Assembly (NCBI GenBank): GCA_934045075.1
Contig: OW203725.1
Coordinates: 22,141,714 to 22,205,713 of the forward strand
Origin: Yponomeuta sedellus
Taxonomy: Eukaryota; Arthropoda; Insecta; Lepidoptera; Yponomeutidae
Direction: 5' to 3'
Length of the DNA stretch: 64,000 nt
Position numbers and translations under genes: made by a program. The stretch's first letter is position 1. The number at the start of each line of letters is the position of its first letter. The notes under the pieces were generated by a model. The model was not told the DNA's origin and searched no databases. It was given only the letters and a program-made list of their open reading frames with translations. Of this stretch, positions 21,077 to 31,270 are shown one piece after another.

Positions 21077-21711
21077 TTATCCTATCATATAATAATTATG
21101 TTAACTATATTCTTCATGCAATCCATTCTATCTAAAGTTTGTCTGGATGAGAACGCTCTAGGCGAAATACCGTCAGTTGCATAACAAAGATTTAGACTTA
21201 TATGCAGTAGATTAAGAAAAAAATGTCCGATTCACTGTTTGTGTTCCTTAAAAATATTTTTTTTTACTTAGCCTCTTTTATGTCTTCTTCAATGATAAAT
21301 AAATAGATTTAAAAAATCATTCTTGTAATATTTTTTTTCTGATTGTGCAATAGTGTTCGCTATCTCTGTCAATCTATCTACAATTCAAACCGATTCTATA
21401 TAAGGGATGGCTAGTTCGATTGCTAAACATTTGTCGCAGCCGGCGATAAAAACAATTATCGTAAAGCCTACTAACAATTAAGAAAAATTGCCCCATCAAC
21501 TACGAAAGTTACGCTAAGAGCCCCGTGGAAGCCGACAATTTTCATAGGAATTATTGCCTATTCCTCGATGTAATTTAACGGGCAGCGAAACAAAATTGAG
21601 CTATTAAGTGTAATAGGACGCTATTTCTTGTAGGTTTGGTTGATATGCTTCTAGATACTACGGGAACGTTTTAAATGATAAAAATTTTGATAACATATTT
21701 TTATATTCTTC

Positions 21712-21845
21712 TTCTTCAGGCTATATTATGTAGTCCACTGCTGGACATAGCCCTCCGCTAGTGAGCGCCATAGCGCCCTGTCTTCAGCTTGCCGCATCCA
21801 GCATATGCCGGCAGTTTTTCGCAGATCGTCATCCCACCATTTTTT
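21712..21845 (-). repeat. Dispersed repeat, TAGTCCACTGCTGGACATAGCC
   Basis: CTTCTTCAGGCTATATTATG, then the CACTGCTGGACATAGCCCTCC block, GCGCCATAGCGCCCTGTC and CAGCATATGCCGGCAG. Same family as at 13.1 kb. Confidence 0.55.
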
Positions 21846-22045
21846 ATCCTACTAATATTATAAACGCGAAAGTTTATAAGTATGAATAGATGGATGTGTG
21901 TAACTCTTTCACGTAAAACCTACTTAATGGATTACAATGAAACCTTACAATAATATAGCTCGTACATCTATTCATATTTATAAAGATATTGTGTCATATT
22001 TTTCAACTGCGGCTCAAAAATTAGGTAGGTATGTGACAATTTAAA
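21846..22045 (+). mobile_element. Helitron-like 5' fragment
   Basis: TCCTACTAATATTATAAACGCG and GTGTGTAACTCTTTCACGTAAAACC are the usual start of a very common lepidopteran Helitron-like repeat (5' TC). The characteristic 3' end (GCGGG...CAGCTAGT) is missing here but present near 23150 and 57110. Classification is from memory. Confidence 0.45.
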
Positions 22046-22055
22046 TGTCATAATG

Positions 22056-23099
22056 TTTTTTTTTTTATTTTATTTCATTTTCCTCTTACAACTAACATTA
22101 CAGGGAGCCCAATTTGTTAGTGACGATAACCTTACAATATTTAACCACCTTATTTTAATTAAATACACTACAAATAAAAATAACAATCAGTAACACTAGT
22201 CGCTTTTTTCAATACTTATTATCTAAAATATGCTACATAGTGTTATCACAGAAAAACATTGCGGCCCTTGTGAACTCGCTCAGTGTGCAGGAAAATACGT
22301 CCACTGAATCAGCCACTCCGTTAAGAGTACGAAGCGCGCGCGTGAGCGGCGCATCCCGCAGCAAGTTGGTGCGCGCGCGCGGCACCGCCAGCAGCGCCAC
22401 ACGCCGCCGCCGCGACACGCACTCGTCGGGCACAGATAGTCGCCACTCCTGCAGAACTGTAGGGTTGTGCAACATGCCGCGCACCACTTTAAATAAATAG
22501 GTGACAAGGGCCACATCCCTCCTCTTTTCCAGTTTATTATATCCCACCATGCCGAAAACAAACAATGTGGGATACAAGGGGAATCATGGATATACTCCGT
22601 ACAGTTTCAGATACAGAAACCGGGTGAATTTATTCTGTATACGTTCCAACATAATTTTGTATTTGTTTTCCGTCGGTGCCCAGACAGCTGAATTAAACTC
22701 CAGATGACTTTTTACGTGCGCTTCGAACAAAGCACGCAAAGCTTGGGTATTAGTAAAGCTGCTTGACTGTCTTAGTACGAATCCGAGATTACGGAAGGCC
22801 TTTTTACACACGTCTACAATATGTTCCCTGAATCTTAAATCAGATGTGAAACGTACGCCCAGATCCCTGACCTCCGTTACGCGCTTAAGCAGCTCTCCCT
22901 CCATGTGGTACGGATGATGACTCGGAGTGCGCGCTCGACTGAATGACAGCACTGAACATTTGGGAACATTAAAATACAGTTTGTTATCTATGCTCCATTT
23001 AATAACTCTGTTAATATCCTGCTGCAGTTTATTGTGATCGGAGCTGTCCCATATCTCGCGCACCAATTTCAGGTCGTCAGCAAATAGTAGGCATGTTGA
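22056..23099 (-). pseudogene. Jockey/CR1-type LINE reverse transcriptase, 5'-truncated
   Basis: On - the reading enters at the catalytic box LLFADDLKLV (about 23090-23064). It continues through the RT palm/thumb (NKLYFNVPKCSVLSFSR, VRDLGVRFTSDLRF, AFRNLGFVLRQSSSF, ALFEAHVKSHLEFNSAVWAP) and the LINE C-terminal part (YPTLFVFGMVGYNKLEKRRD, LSVPDECVSRRRR, PRARTNLLRDAPLTRAL) to a stop at 22233. The only break is an in-frame TGA at 22584-22586, between GVYP and FPLYPTLFV; CGA to TGA is a likely CpG decay. A 3' UTR and a poly-A (T run at 22056) follow. Endonuclease and N-terminal RT are lost. Clade by resemblance only. Confidence 0.8.
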
Positions 23100-23379
23100 C
23101 TGTTAGTTCTTTTCAACGCCACACTAATGTAAGCAACTCGAAATACTAAACCTGCGCAAACGAAACCGCGGGCACCAGCTAGTTCTGTATAATAATATAG
23201 ATAGATAGCATTCCGTTCAGCGCGACAATAACCGTGAAGGACCAAAGATACGTACACATTTCTTTTATTTCTTATTGTTATGTATATTGTAACCCGGAAC
23301 GGTATTCTGACTTAAAAACAAAAAAATATTATTATTATTGTATGTACTTCAGAAATTACACCAAAAAACACAACATAAC

Positions 23380-23500
23380 CCCACGCCTGTAGAGGGGTAG
23401 GCAGAGACTAGGGACTGTCACTTGCCATGATCCTGACAGATCACCTTCGCTTCATCGACGTTCATTAGTCGTTGCATGCACACGCGCTGCACAAAAGAGA
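23380..23500 (-). mobile_element. RTE-type LINE 3' end, - copy
   Basis: CCCACGCCTGTAGAGGGGTAGGCAGAGAC, TGATCCTGACAGATCACCTTCGCTTCATC and CGTTGCATGCACACG are the reverse complement of the ends at 24.6, 30.2 and 59.9 kb. A Helitron-like 3' piece (ACCGCGGGCACCAGCTAGT, reverse of nothing here) sits just before, near 23165-23185. 23500-24330 has no gene. Confidence 0.55.
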
Positions 23501-24334
23501 CTGAAACAGTGACATAATAAAGTATAGTCTCATTATCAAAAGTAATTTGTTCCAGACAACCACTGACGGAATAACAAAAGAAGCTTTATGACGGGTAGTC
23601 GGTGTAACTAAACTATATTAAACAAGACAGTTATTTATATATTAAGAAATACAAATATATCAATCATCATCGCGAATCATAAATTGTTATTTGTTATACA
23701 AGAGTGCAAAGTTGCTTTTTAACCGCGTGTTCAATTTTGATGACCGAGCAAGCGAAGGATTGTAAAATTTAATCACGAGCGCAGCGAGTGATTCAAAATT
23801 AGAATCCTGAGCGTCAGCGAGGGAATCAAAAGAGCACGAGGTGAAAAATCTTTGCACTCGAGTGCAACACGTAACTTTTCATTCCACCTCAGCGAGGAAA
23901 TGACTAAATGAAAAAAAAAAACGTTTACAATCACAAGATAGGTACACTTTTATTTCAGTTTAGGTATTAATTACTACATTATGACAGGTAAGTATTACAG
24001 AATAATCTTTAAATTATAACAAAATAATACTAAGGTATAATTAAGAAAATTTTAAAGTAACGTTGCTACAGTTATTTAAATTGAGTGTAATATTTTTTTA
24101 GTTCACAAACTTAGTGCACACGATGTTCTTAATTCAATTTACTTTACCCTCTAGAGAATAAAAACGGCTCTTCCACTCAGATATTGAAGATTAAAAATAC
24201 TCTTTCCGAGATGGTGGGATGAAAAAAATACTATTAAACAAGTGTTTTAGTATGATACAGCAATGTAACCAATCAATCAACAAACAGGTCATTCGATCAA
24301 GCGAAAAATGTTTTGGTGACCAGAATAAATTAAT

Positions 24335-24389
24335 GAGAACCAGGACTTGTTTATAACTTGAGTTATTTGCTAAACAAGTCCTGGTTCTC
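24335..24389. repeat. Perfect 19-bp hairpin
   Basis: GAGAACCAGGACTTGTTTA and TAAACAAGTCCTGGTTCTC pair perfectly around a 17-base loop. No neighbouring gene suggests a terminator role. Confidence 0.7.
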
Positions 24390-24469
24390 ACACAAAAACA
24401 GGTTGAGAAACTGAAAGGTTTTTCAATTTTCCTGAAAAAATTCTGCAGTATCGGTTTTGCTGCGGATTT

Positions 24470-24690
24470 GTTTATGGAATGTGAGTGGAAGGGGTGGTAA
24501 GGGTCGTCCCAGGCGGACATAAATCGACCAGATAGGGGATGTATTAGCAAAGAAAAGATAAAAAGTACCCGGAACCGGCGTGCGTGCATGCAACGACTTA
24601 TGAACGTTGATGAAGCGAAGGTGATCTGTCAGGATCGTTGCAAGTGGCAGTCCCTGGTCTCTGCCTACCCCTCTGGGATACAGGCGTGAG
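24470..24690 (+). mobile_element. RTE-type LINE 3' end
   Basis: Contains GTGAGTGGAAGGGGTGGTAAGGG, GTCCCAGGCGGACATAAATCGACC, GATGTATTAGCAAAG, CATGCAACGACTTATGAACG and GGTCTCTGCCTACCCCTCTGGG. This is the decayed ...GRAGKGRPR...IDQ... C-terminus and short 3' UTR of an RTE-like element. It runs directly into an ATGT microsatellite, as RTE elements characteristically do. Confidence 0.6.
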
Positions 24691-24788
24691 GTTATGTATC
24701 TATGTAAGTATGTATGTATGTATGTATGTATGTATGTATGTATGTATGTATGTATGTATGTATGTATGTATGTATGTATGTATGTATG

Positions 24789-24819
<31 letters not shown>

Positions 24820-24866
24820 GTATGTATGTATGTATGCGTACGTACGTACGTATGTATGTATGTATG
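24691..24866 (+). repeat. (ATGT)n microsatellite, ~175 bp
   Basis: Nearly pure TATG/ATGT repeats with a few ACGT variants. It forms the tail of the RTE-type element. The YVCM/HTYI frames reported on both strands are artefacts of the repeat. Confidence 0.9.
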
Positions 24867-25059
24867 TTGTTTATGGTTTTCTGCTCCATTACGGCAGTAG
24901 CGATCTACTTATTAAAACGCTGAATTAGTAACAATACTTAATTTTTTATTATCTTTTTATCGAAACCCTAGCCTAGCTGCGGGTCACAACAGGACCACTG
25001 CACCGACAGCTAGAAAAAAAAATCCGCTCTGGCCATCTTTTCTCAAGTCCTCTTAGATG

Positions 25060-25120
25060 TAATACTAATACTGGAGGGCTATGTTCAGCAGTGGACTAGT
25101 ACAGCCTGATGATCACATAA
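25060..25120 (+). repeat. Dispersed repeat, GGAGGGCTATGTTCAGCAGTGGAC
   Basis: Short piece of the retroposon end also seen at 17.2 and 40.4 kb. 24890-25060 and 25120-25215 have no feature. Confidence 0.4.
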
Positions 25121-25217
25121 CTTATAAAACAATGTAGGTGCCGAGAAGTTGGTGCTCACCGCATCCCTACCACGACTTTAACCCGTAGAATTTAGCGAGA
25201 ATTTTATATAATCAAGC

Positions 25218-25300
25218 CACAATGCTTTCCTTTGTATTTTACTGGGTGCGTTTATAGAGATAAACAAATCACAATGCATTCCTTTGTATTTTACTGGGTA
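25218..25300 (+). repeat. 52-bp tandem duplication
   Basis: CACAATGC(T/A)TTCCTTTGTATT...ACTGGGT starts at 25218 and again at 25270. Confidence 0.6.
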
Positions 25301-25459
25301 CTTATGTAATGTTCCCGTTTCCTAGAGTTCACTGGGATTTATGGCAACCACACGCTTTCCCGGACATTATTAATTACGCAGTACGAACTAGGAAAAAACT
25401 TTGGGCTCTACTTGGGAACGCTACTATTTTTTTTTGTCACGTTCCAACGTCATACCCTC

Positions 25460-25595
25460 GGCAGTTACTGCCGATAGCATACTCAGCATACTGTAGCAGT
25501 CGATAGCATACTCATCATACAATTACTGCCGATAGCATACAGCATACTGTAGCATACAGCATACTGTAGCATACAGCATACTGTATGCTGAGTCA
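25460..25595 (+). repeat. Tandem repeat of CATACAGCATACTGTAG-like units
   Basis: GCATACAGCATACTGTA recurs with a period of about 16 bp, preceded by longer units with TACTGCCGATAGCATAC. The end GTATGCTGAGTC is the inverse of the unit, so part can fold back. 25310-25506 is open but is the repeat itself. Confidence 0.65.
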
Positions 25596-25829
25596 GCTGC
25601 CTATTGCAGCAGCAGAGACCCACCGTGACCATTATTTGTAAATGTTTCGTTTAGTACTTTGTTTTGTGGTGTCTCAACGTATTAAATAGTCAGTATGTCT
25701 AATGTTTTGTGTAATTGTTGCTGTAATAAATGTGTTTCTTCTTCTTCTTTTTTCTTATAACAAGCATTCTAAGAATGATAAGAAAGAGAGAAAGAAAGAC
25801 ATTTATGAATACAAATTAACACTTCTTTT

Positions 25830-25905
25830 TCTTCGGGCTATATTAGTCCACTGCTGGACATAGCCCTCCCCTAATGAGTGTCATAGCGCCTTGTCTTCAG
25901 CTTTA
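25830..25905 (-). repeat. Dispersed repeat, TAGTCCACTGCTGGACATAGCC
   Basis: CTTCGGGCTATATTAGTCCACTGC...CCCCTAATGAGTGTCATAGCGCC, same family as 21712. Confidence 0.5.
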
Positions 25906-26045
25906 GCTCAAATTAACACATCACATGAAAAACGGCATACTACTCAAAGTTAAAAACAAATAAAGAAAAACAATTAAAATAAAAATAAGATAGGACAGGG
26001 CAAAGTCGGAGAGTATACCCTGTGTTGTATATTTTTGATTTTTTT

Positions 26046-26085
26046 TGGGACACCCTGTATGATTGAAATACAGGGTGTCGCATAA
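26046..26085. mobile_element. Short hairpin with GACACCCTGTAT ends
   Basis: GGACACCCTGTAT and ATACAGGGTGTC face each other over a 10-base loop. It looks like the joined ends of a small DNA transposon. Superfamily unknown. Confidence 0.45.
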
Positions 26086-26109
26086 AAATGTGTCAAGCGG
26101 ATTTCCAGA

Positions 26110-26205
26110 GATAGAGCATCTCTAGGGCTACCCGAATGGAGCGGTAGAATACCGGCTTCTTTATCGAAGGTCATGGGTTCGAATCCCGACTTTGCTTTTT
26201 AAGTA
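26110..26205 (+). mobile_element. tRNA-like SINE head
   Basis: ATGGAGCGGTAGAATACCGGC (A-box side) is followed by CATGGGTTCGAATCCCGAC (perfect B box) and a T-rich exit. A relative is at 43107. 26206-26475 is unassigned. Confidence 0.5.
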
Positions 26206-26475
26206 ACAAACTTCACATTTGTGAGGAAGAACCAATTGACATTTTACTTGTCAAAATCTGATATGACATAAAAAATGTTCAGTAAACAACGATTATTATT
26301 AACACGACTGCTTGCTTGTGACCCAATTCGATAATAATAATGTGTAATTTTTCATCTTTATCTTGACATACTTTCGTAGCTTTATTTTGTGACTTATTAA
26401 TAATTATTAGTACCTACGAACAGAAGAGATTTGCGCGCCACCTTCTGGCAAAGCTTGTTGAAGCGAAACTAGATA

Positions 26476-26575
26476 AGATAAGAATATTCTTTATTGTACA
26501 CCAGAGCACATATTATAAAACATGTAATGATACAAAGTACAATGGCGGCCTTATTGCTAAAACTAGCATGACAAT
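26476..26575 (-). mobile_element. LINE 3' end, - copy
   Basis: GATAAGATAAGAATATTCTTTATTGTACACCAG...AATGGCGGCCTTATTGCTAA. Confidence 0.6.
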
Positions 26576-26711
26576 GTTAATTTAAAACCGTAGTAATGCA
26601 TGCACTTGTATGTACTATTAACACATCTTTATGTAAATAAATGAATCTTCATATTTATTTATCCTTAACGACATATTATCCAAATGAGTCCATTCATAGT
26701 ATTTGAATTTG

Positions 26712-26875
26712 TAGTCGCACCATCCATAAAACCCATCTATAAAACCATGTCCCAGGAACTACAGCATCCGAGTGTGCTGCAGCCCAGCAGCATCCCTTCA
26801 CCCATCTAATGTGAGTGAAGATGCCACTGGACGCTGTATCATCTCGTTACGTATATGCAAAAAGCCAATGAGTCC
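26712..26875 (+). mobile_element. Family C SINE distal part
   Basis: TAAAACCATGTCCCAGGAACTACAGC, CCCATCTAATGTGAGTGAAG, TGCCACTGGACGCTGTATCATCTC. 26876-27190 is open in one frame (26772-27176) but has no recognisable motif. Confidence 0.5.
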
Positions 26876-27191
26876 AAGCGAAAGAGTATGGGCCCGAATT
26901 TATTCTAAAACTTGTGTGCGGGCAGTAAACAGCACCTGGCACTCGACGCAACAAATTGTAACAACGGGACCGCTCTCGCTTACCGTAAATAAGTGGACGG
27001 CCTCTGTGCACGACATGACAATACAAAAAAGGCGCCGTGAACGCGTCACCCACACATTAATCCCACTTCACTTACCCCGCATCACTCACACACTGAGTCT
27101 CGCCACAAAACTTCTGACGATAACTGAGACAGAAGGAAACGTAGCAAGACTATTGTTTTTAAATAAAACAGGTTGAGAATTGACTCTAATC

Positions 27192-27372
27192 ACGTCAGAT
27201 GGCTCGTGGCCAAGGCGAACCGAATGATGGAAATCAATCACTTGGGTTAAGCAATAACAGGCGCAGTCAGGTACAGGATGGGTGAACGTCCCGTGAATAC
27301 CGCTAGTGGCATTTTTCCGAGCGCTTCCGTGCTTCGCAAGGCACGTTAAGCCGTTGGTGACGGCTGTCATAA
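27192..27372 (+). mobile_element. 5S-like SINE (family B), 5' half
   Basis: TCGTGGCCAAGGCGAACC, GGGTTAAGCAATAACAGGCGC, TACAGGATGGGTGAACGTCCC, AGTGGCATTTTTCCGAGCGC and GCAAGGCACGTTAAGCCG. It shows well the 5S-like promoter half. Confidence 0.65.
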
Positions 27373-27531
27373 AAGCATTTGATTTTCAAAAGTATGTTTT
27401 TGAGTTTCATTTAAGGAAGCAGGAGTATAATCTAGTCCTAGAGCAAAAACTCAAAATGGCGTTCTTTGTATCTACACCGTATCTACAATTCCCATCATAT
27501 TGGTTCGTTCGTTCCCGGCTGGGAACAAAAA

Positions 27532-27650
27532 AATAAAGCCCAGGTCTTGGATGTTTACATGTTTGTGATGTCGTTGTTTCTGGTTCTCACGACACAGGGT
27601 ATCCTAGTGTGGGCCCAGAAGCAATGTATGTGCTTGTATGTAAATGTAAT
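27532..27650 (+). mobile_element. SINE family F body fragment
   Basis: CCAGGTCTTGGATGTTTACATG, GATGTCGTTGTTTCTGGTTC, CACGACACAGGGTATCC and GAAGCAATGTATGTGCTTG match the body of the SINE at 53.55 kb; the tRNA-like head is missing. Confidence 0.55.
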
Positions 27651-27654
27651 GTTA

Positions 27655-28140
27655 TTTGTAGTTTTTCACACTTTAATGCACATTTACAAAATATAGCACT
27701 TAAAAAACAAAATTAACTTCCATTATGAGCAAAGAAATAGAGAAATGCTAGACCTGAATTTCTAGAGAAATTAAGTTACCATCATATTTCAACATACATC
27801 ATATTGTTTGTTGTTCGTTTGTTTATTCGTTCATTTGTTTGTTAGTTACACTTTATTGCACAAAATACAATATAGCACTTTAAAATCGGAATTGACTTTC
27901 ATTATGCGCAAAGGCGGGCTTCTAGAAACATTCAGTTCCTATCATATTCCAACATAGCTACATCATAGTTGTTAGTTCGTTCGTTCATTTGTTTGATTGT
28001 TATTCTTTATTACACAAAATACAAAATGTAGCATTTAAAAAAATCACATGTTTGGTTGATTGAAATTGATTGAAGATTGACAAGGATTGACTTACATAAT
28101 GAGCAAAGGTGGCCTTATTTCTATTTCTGAGTTATACATA
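27655..28140 (-). repeat. Three tandem diverged LINE 3' ends
   Basis: TTTATTGCACAAAATACAATATAGCAC, then CTTTCATTATGNGCAAAGG, recur three times at intervals of about 170 bp, separated by TTCGTTTGTT-type simple repeats. 28141-28600 has no feature. Confidence 0.55.
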
Positions 28141-28601
28141 AACTTATAACAGCTGAGACAGAAAGCTGTCGCAGCCATTAGGTACACCCGGATCGGTCTC
28201 AAGTACTACGATAACACCTAAAAGATATGTTTGCACATGAAAATATAGGCCAAGACAAGTGGTGTATGAACAATCTTACTAGGCTCGATAAAACCATGTA
28301 TCTGGCTTAAGATTTGGTGGAATAGTTACTAGTACCTTTGAGATATATACTGAGGTCACCAAAAGTACTATTGCGAGGAAAGCCTAAATAAAATTTGTTG
28401 GTCTTTACTTTTCTAGTAATAGTATAGCTCGATAGGCCACCAGTTTGTACGCGAATTAGATGGGCGTTAGAAACGCAGATAAAATAGTTTACGATCGTAA
28501 CATTTTGCTGTTCGACTGTTCCTCAAGCTATTGTGGGTGTATTCAAAACGCCTAGAATCGATATTGTTTTAATTAGACCAATGATCTAACTGAAGTTTTA
28601 A

Positions 28602-28741
28602 AACTGTTTTTATACGGATTCTACTTTTTTTTTTCATTTTTACAATTTTCCGACGTTTCGAAACTTCAAGGTGCCGTGGTCTCGGATGACTGATGAGTCA
28701 ATTGTAAAAATGTAATAAACGAATCCGTATAAAAACAGTTT
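28602..28741. mobile_element. Short relative of the 13526 inverted-repeat element
   Basis: AAACTGTTTTTATACGGATT...ACAATTTTCCGACGTTTCG at the left, AATCCGTATAAAAACAGTTT at the right, with GGTGCCGTGGTCTCGGATGACTGATG between. Confidence 0.6.
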
Positions 28742-28744
28742 CAA

Positions 28745-29065
28745 TCATGAAGTTTCTTCATCTTTGTCCTAATATCTCTACTTCGAGAAATAAATGGCGA
28801 ATTTTTCCGTTTTTATAAGCAATCCACTCCATCCAAAGGTTGTCTAAAACTGATAGCTCTAAGCGATAAGACCGCAAATGGTATAGCCTAATTTTTTTTT
28901 AACAATATCTCCAAACTGCAGTGCAGTGACTAATGATCTAACTGATGTTTCCATTTCGCTACTCCAAAAAAAAGGCGGAATTCTCCGTTTTTATTGTGTC
29001 ATGCCTTTTTACAATCCACTTCATCCAAAGGTTGTCTAAAATAGATAGCTCTAAGCGACAGGTGG
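28745..29065 (+). repeat. Two tandem diverged LINE 3' UTR copies
   Basis: TTTTTCCGTTTTTAT...ATCCACTCCATCCAAAGGTTGTC...ATAGCTCTAAGCGA occurs at 28800-28885 and 28975-29060. This is the upstream part of the LINE end seen at 3290 and 45680. Confidence 0.5.
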
Positions 29066-29189
29066 TTGACTTATATATAACTTAAGGTTTCCGTTAATTA
29101 TTTTACAGCTTTAAATACTTAACACATAAATAACGTACTTCAATAAAGTTATGTTTATGATCCATTTTATTTTGACCTTAGCTTCTACG

Positions 29190-29255
29190 TATTGAGATGA
29201 GTTATACAGCGTTCAGTGGCACCTTCACTCACAATATAAAGGCTAAGGGGCCACG
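29190..29255 (-). mobile_element. Family C SINE fragment
   Basis: ATTGAGATGAGTTATACAGC, GTTCAGTGGCACCTTCACTC. 29256-29555 has no further recognisable feature. Confidence 0.4.
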
Positions 29256-29555
29256 CAGACGCTGCGTGTACAACCCGCCAATATCGACTCCATACCGATG
29301 CAGGGACGTCTGAATAGGACCCCTTTCGCTCAGGCCGGTGCGTGTCTTCGATCGGATAACGCTCCGGGTATTTGTCGGTTTTGAAGGCATTGCTTTGGTC
29401 TAGCATTGAAGCTCAGTTGTGCATCTATTAAATAAATAATAGCCTTGAATACGTTAGGAGTTGAACATCAGGTAGTGGATTGGAGATGCCGGCGTCGAAG
29501 ATCTAGATATTTGTTAAGTAATCCGTTTGAAATTTGAAATAACTACTTAAACATA

Positions 29556-29830
29556 ATAGATAGATAGATTAATCATTTATTTACACTTACACACACGCAT
29601 TAAAAACAGTATTAAGCAGACTATACGTACAAAAGAAGAAAAGCAACAACACATACGATACACAATGAAACAAACAAACATTAAGACACAGAGCATTTTC
29701 CAGTGTGAGAACTGTGGGTGTGGCAAATGCAAAAGAGCTCTGACTCAGCATAAGCTGGAGATATGATACTCCAGCCCTAGTCTTCCGTCAGTACCCGTTA
29801 TAAATGTGTAATAATAAATGTGTGTAATAA
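29556..29830 (-). mobile_element. Possible LINE end with TAGA tail
   Basis: GATAGATAGATTAATCATTTATTTACACTTACACACACG is followed by a non-coding stretch. The tail position suggests a - strand element. Family not identified. Confidence 0.35.
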
Positions 29831-29924
29831 GTGTTCTTTATCTCTATCAACCAACGTCTTCAGTGTTTATGTCCTGTTCTAAGTCAGGGCGCTAAACTTT
29901 AAATTATCTAAAGTAGATGTAGAA

Positions 29925-30292
29925 TTGTAGTGTTGTAGTGACTAGAATTGAGAAAGGAATATTGCGTTGGTTTGGACATGTGGAGAGAATGAAGGAAGAA
30001 ACATTGACGAAACAAATATTGCGAATGTGAGTGAAAGGGCTGGTAACGGACGTCCCAGGCGGACATACATCGACCAAAGGGATGTATTAGCAAATGGGAA
30101 GATAAAAAGGACCCGGAACTGGTGTGCGTGCATGCAACGACTTATGAACGCGACTTGCTGATGAAGCGAAGGTGATCTGTCAGGTTCGTGGCCAGAGGTA
30201 GTCCCTGGTCTCTGCCTACCCCTCTGGGATACAGGCGTTTGGTTATGTATGTCTGTATGTATGTATGTATGTATGTATGTATGTATGTAGAA
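29925..30292 (+). mobile_element. RTE-type LINE C-terminus, 3' UTR and ATGT tail
   Basis: The wording encodes, with frame breaks, the RTE-type ending: ACTAGAATTGAGAAAGG...GGTTTGGACATGTGGAGAGAATG (LRWFGHVERM) and GGACGTCCCAGGCGGACATAC (GRPRRTYID). CTGCCTACCCCTCTGGGATAC and a (ATGT)n run at 30246-30290 follow. 30293-30640 has no feature. Confidence 0.65.
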
Positions 30293-30644
30293 GTAAAGAC
30301 CCAACTTCGCTCAAAGATCGACAGCAATTACTTTAAAAGTATCATTATCTCAATGAGTAAACCGCGGAATTCAAATAAACGAGGCAGATGACAGAATCTC
30401 ATTTTAAAATGTAACTCTGTACACCCATGGCCTCTAAGACTTTGACAAACTACCGTCCGAGGTATAAGTAAACCGTAGTTTTCTCGTTGTGCAGATCTGA
30501 AATTCAAAGCACAATATTCAAGGGTATAGTTGCTAAAAGAATTCAAGTGGTATTACTAGAAAAAAAAAATTACTACCAAGCTCGCCTTTGTGCAGATGGT
30601 TTTCTTGTATAACAAGGAATTTTAGGCAAAGTTATTCGCCAGAA

Positions 30645-30848
30645 AACTTAAGTGATCGACATAGCTCAACGGATTAGCAAACTGAAGTGGCATAACTCAA
30701 TTGGGGTAGATTGGTTCTTGAGTGAAGACCGTGAATCAGCAAACGTAGCTTAGGACGCCCTGTGACCAGGTGGAGCGACCACATTTGCAAAGCGGTGGGC
30801 AGTGACTGGAAGAGGAGAGCCGAAAATCGGGCTCAGCTCAGTGACGTA
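30645..30848 (+). repeat. RTE-like LINE end repeat (GGTGGAGCGACC)
   Basis: ATTGGGGTAGATTGGTTCTTGAG, CGTAGCTTAGGACGCCC, GACCAGGTGGAGCGACC and GGGCAGTGACTGGAAGAGGAG; two tandem relatives lie at 39.9-40.2 kb. Confidence 0.5.
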
Positions 30849-30854
30849 GTTATA

Positions 30855-30876
30855 AAAACCTACTTAGAGTAATAAT
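30855..30876 (-). mobile_element. SINE-A left stump, split by the outer transposon
   Basis: AAAAACCTACTTAGAGTAATAA resembles the SINE-A end AAAAACCTATTTAGAGGCTAAAA. The SINE continues at 39557 beyond the nested elements. Confidence 0.5.
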
Positions 30877-31139
30877 TGAGCCAATTCAAGAAATCACTAA
30901 GTCCTATTTTGACGGTTTTGAGTTGGCAACACCAACTTGCAGATATTTTCATTCTCTTTCGAATGGTCTATTTAAGTTTTTGTAGAAACGTCTCGAAGTG
31001 TAATTTTCCAAACTAAAAATAAAATAAAAAGTCGGTCTTCCAATTCATGAAACCTCTAAGTCCAAGAAATCACTTAGTCCAGGGAAATTTTCGAAGAAAT
31101 CACTTAGTCCTATGATTCCTGACTTTAAGTCCTATGGCA

Positions 31140-31247
31140 ACACCTTATGCTTAATTTAAAACTAAAATTTATTGGTCACAGAATTAGATTTTAAGATGTC
31201 AATATTGAAGTCACCTGTAATAGGTAATAATATTCTTCTTACCACTA
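31140..31247 (-). pseudogene. LINE endonuclease fragment, distal part
   Basis: On - this reads ...ITGDFNIDILKSNSVTNKF. GDFN-D is the signature block of the apurinic-type endonuclease of non-LTR retrotransposons. It is the continuation of the fragment at 38879, separated from it by the 7.6-kb transposon; joining needs one frame shift, so the LINE was already decayed or decayed later. Confidence 0.7.
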
Positions 31248-31270
31248 CCCAGATAGCATTTTTTGGTAGC
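31248..31270 (+). repeat. Left terminal inverted repeat of the CACTA-like transposon
   Basis: Begins CCCAGATAGCATTTTTTGGT directly after the TA target duplication; one mismatch in 23 to the right end. Confidence 0.85.

Noticed and set aside
22240..22561. Arg/Ser-rich frames on + and a Cys-rich frame on -
   Set aside because: Shadows of the GC-rich C-terminal part of the LINE reverse-transcriptase relic.
24191..24589. 132-residue open frame on -
   Set aside because: Antisense of the RTE C-terminal repeat (MHARRFRVLFIF.. also at 29.94 and 59.48 kb).
24638..24928. 96-residue YVCM-repeat protein and its HTYI mirror
   Set aside because: Pure ATGT microsatellite read in all frames; tail of an RTE element.
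28675..28700. Hammerhead ribozyme (CTGATGAGTC)
   Set aside because: The expected GAAA strand and third stem are not found downstream, and the related element at 13.6 kb lacks the core word.
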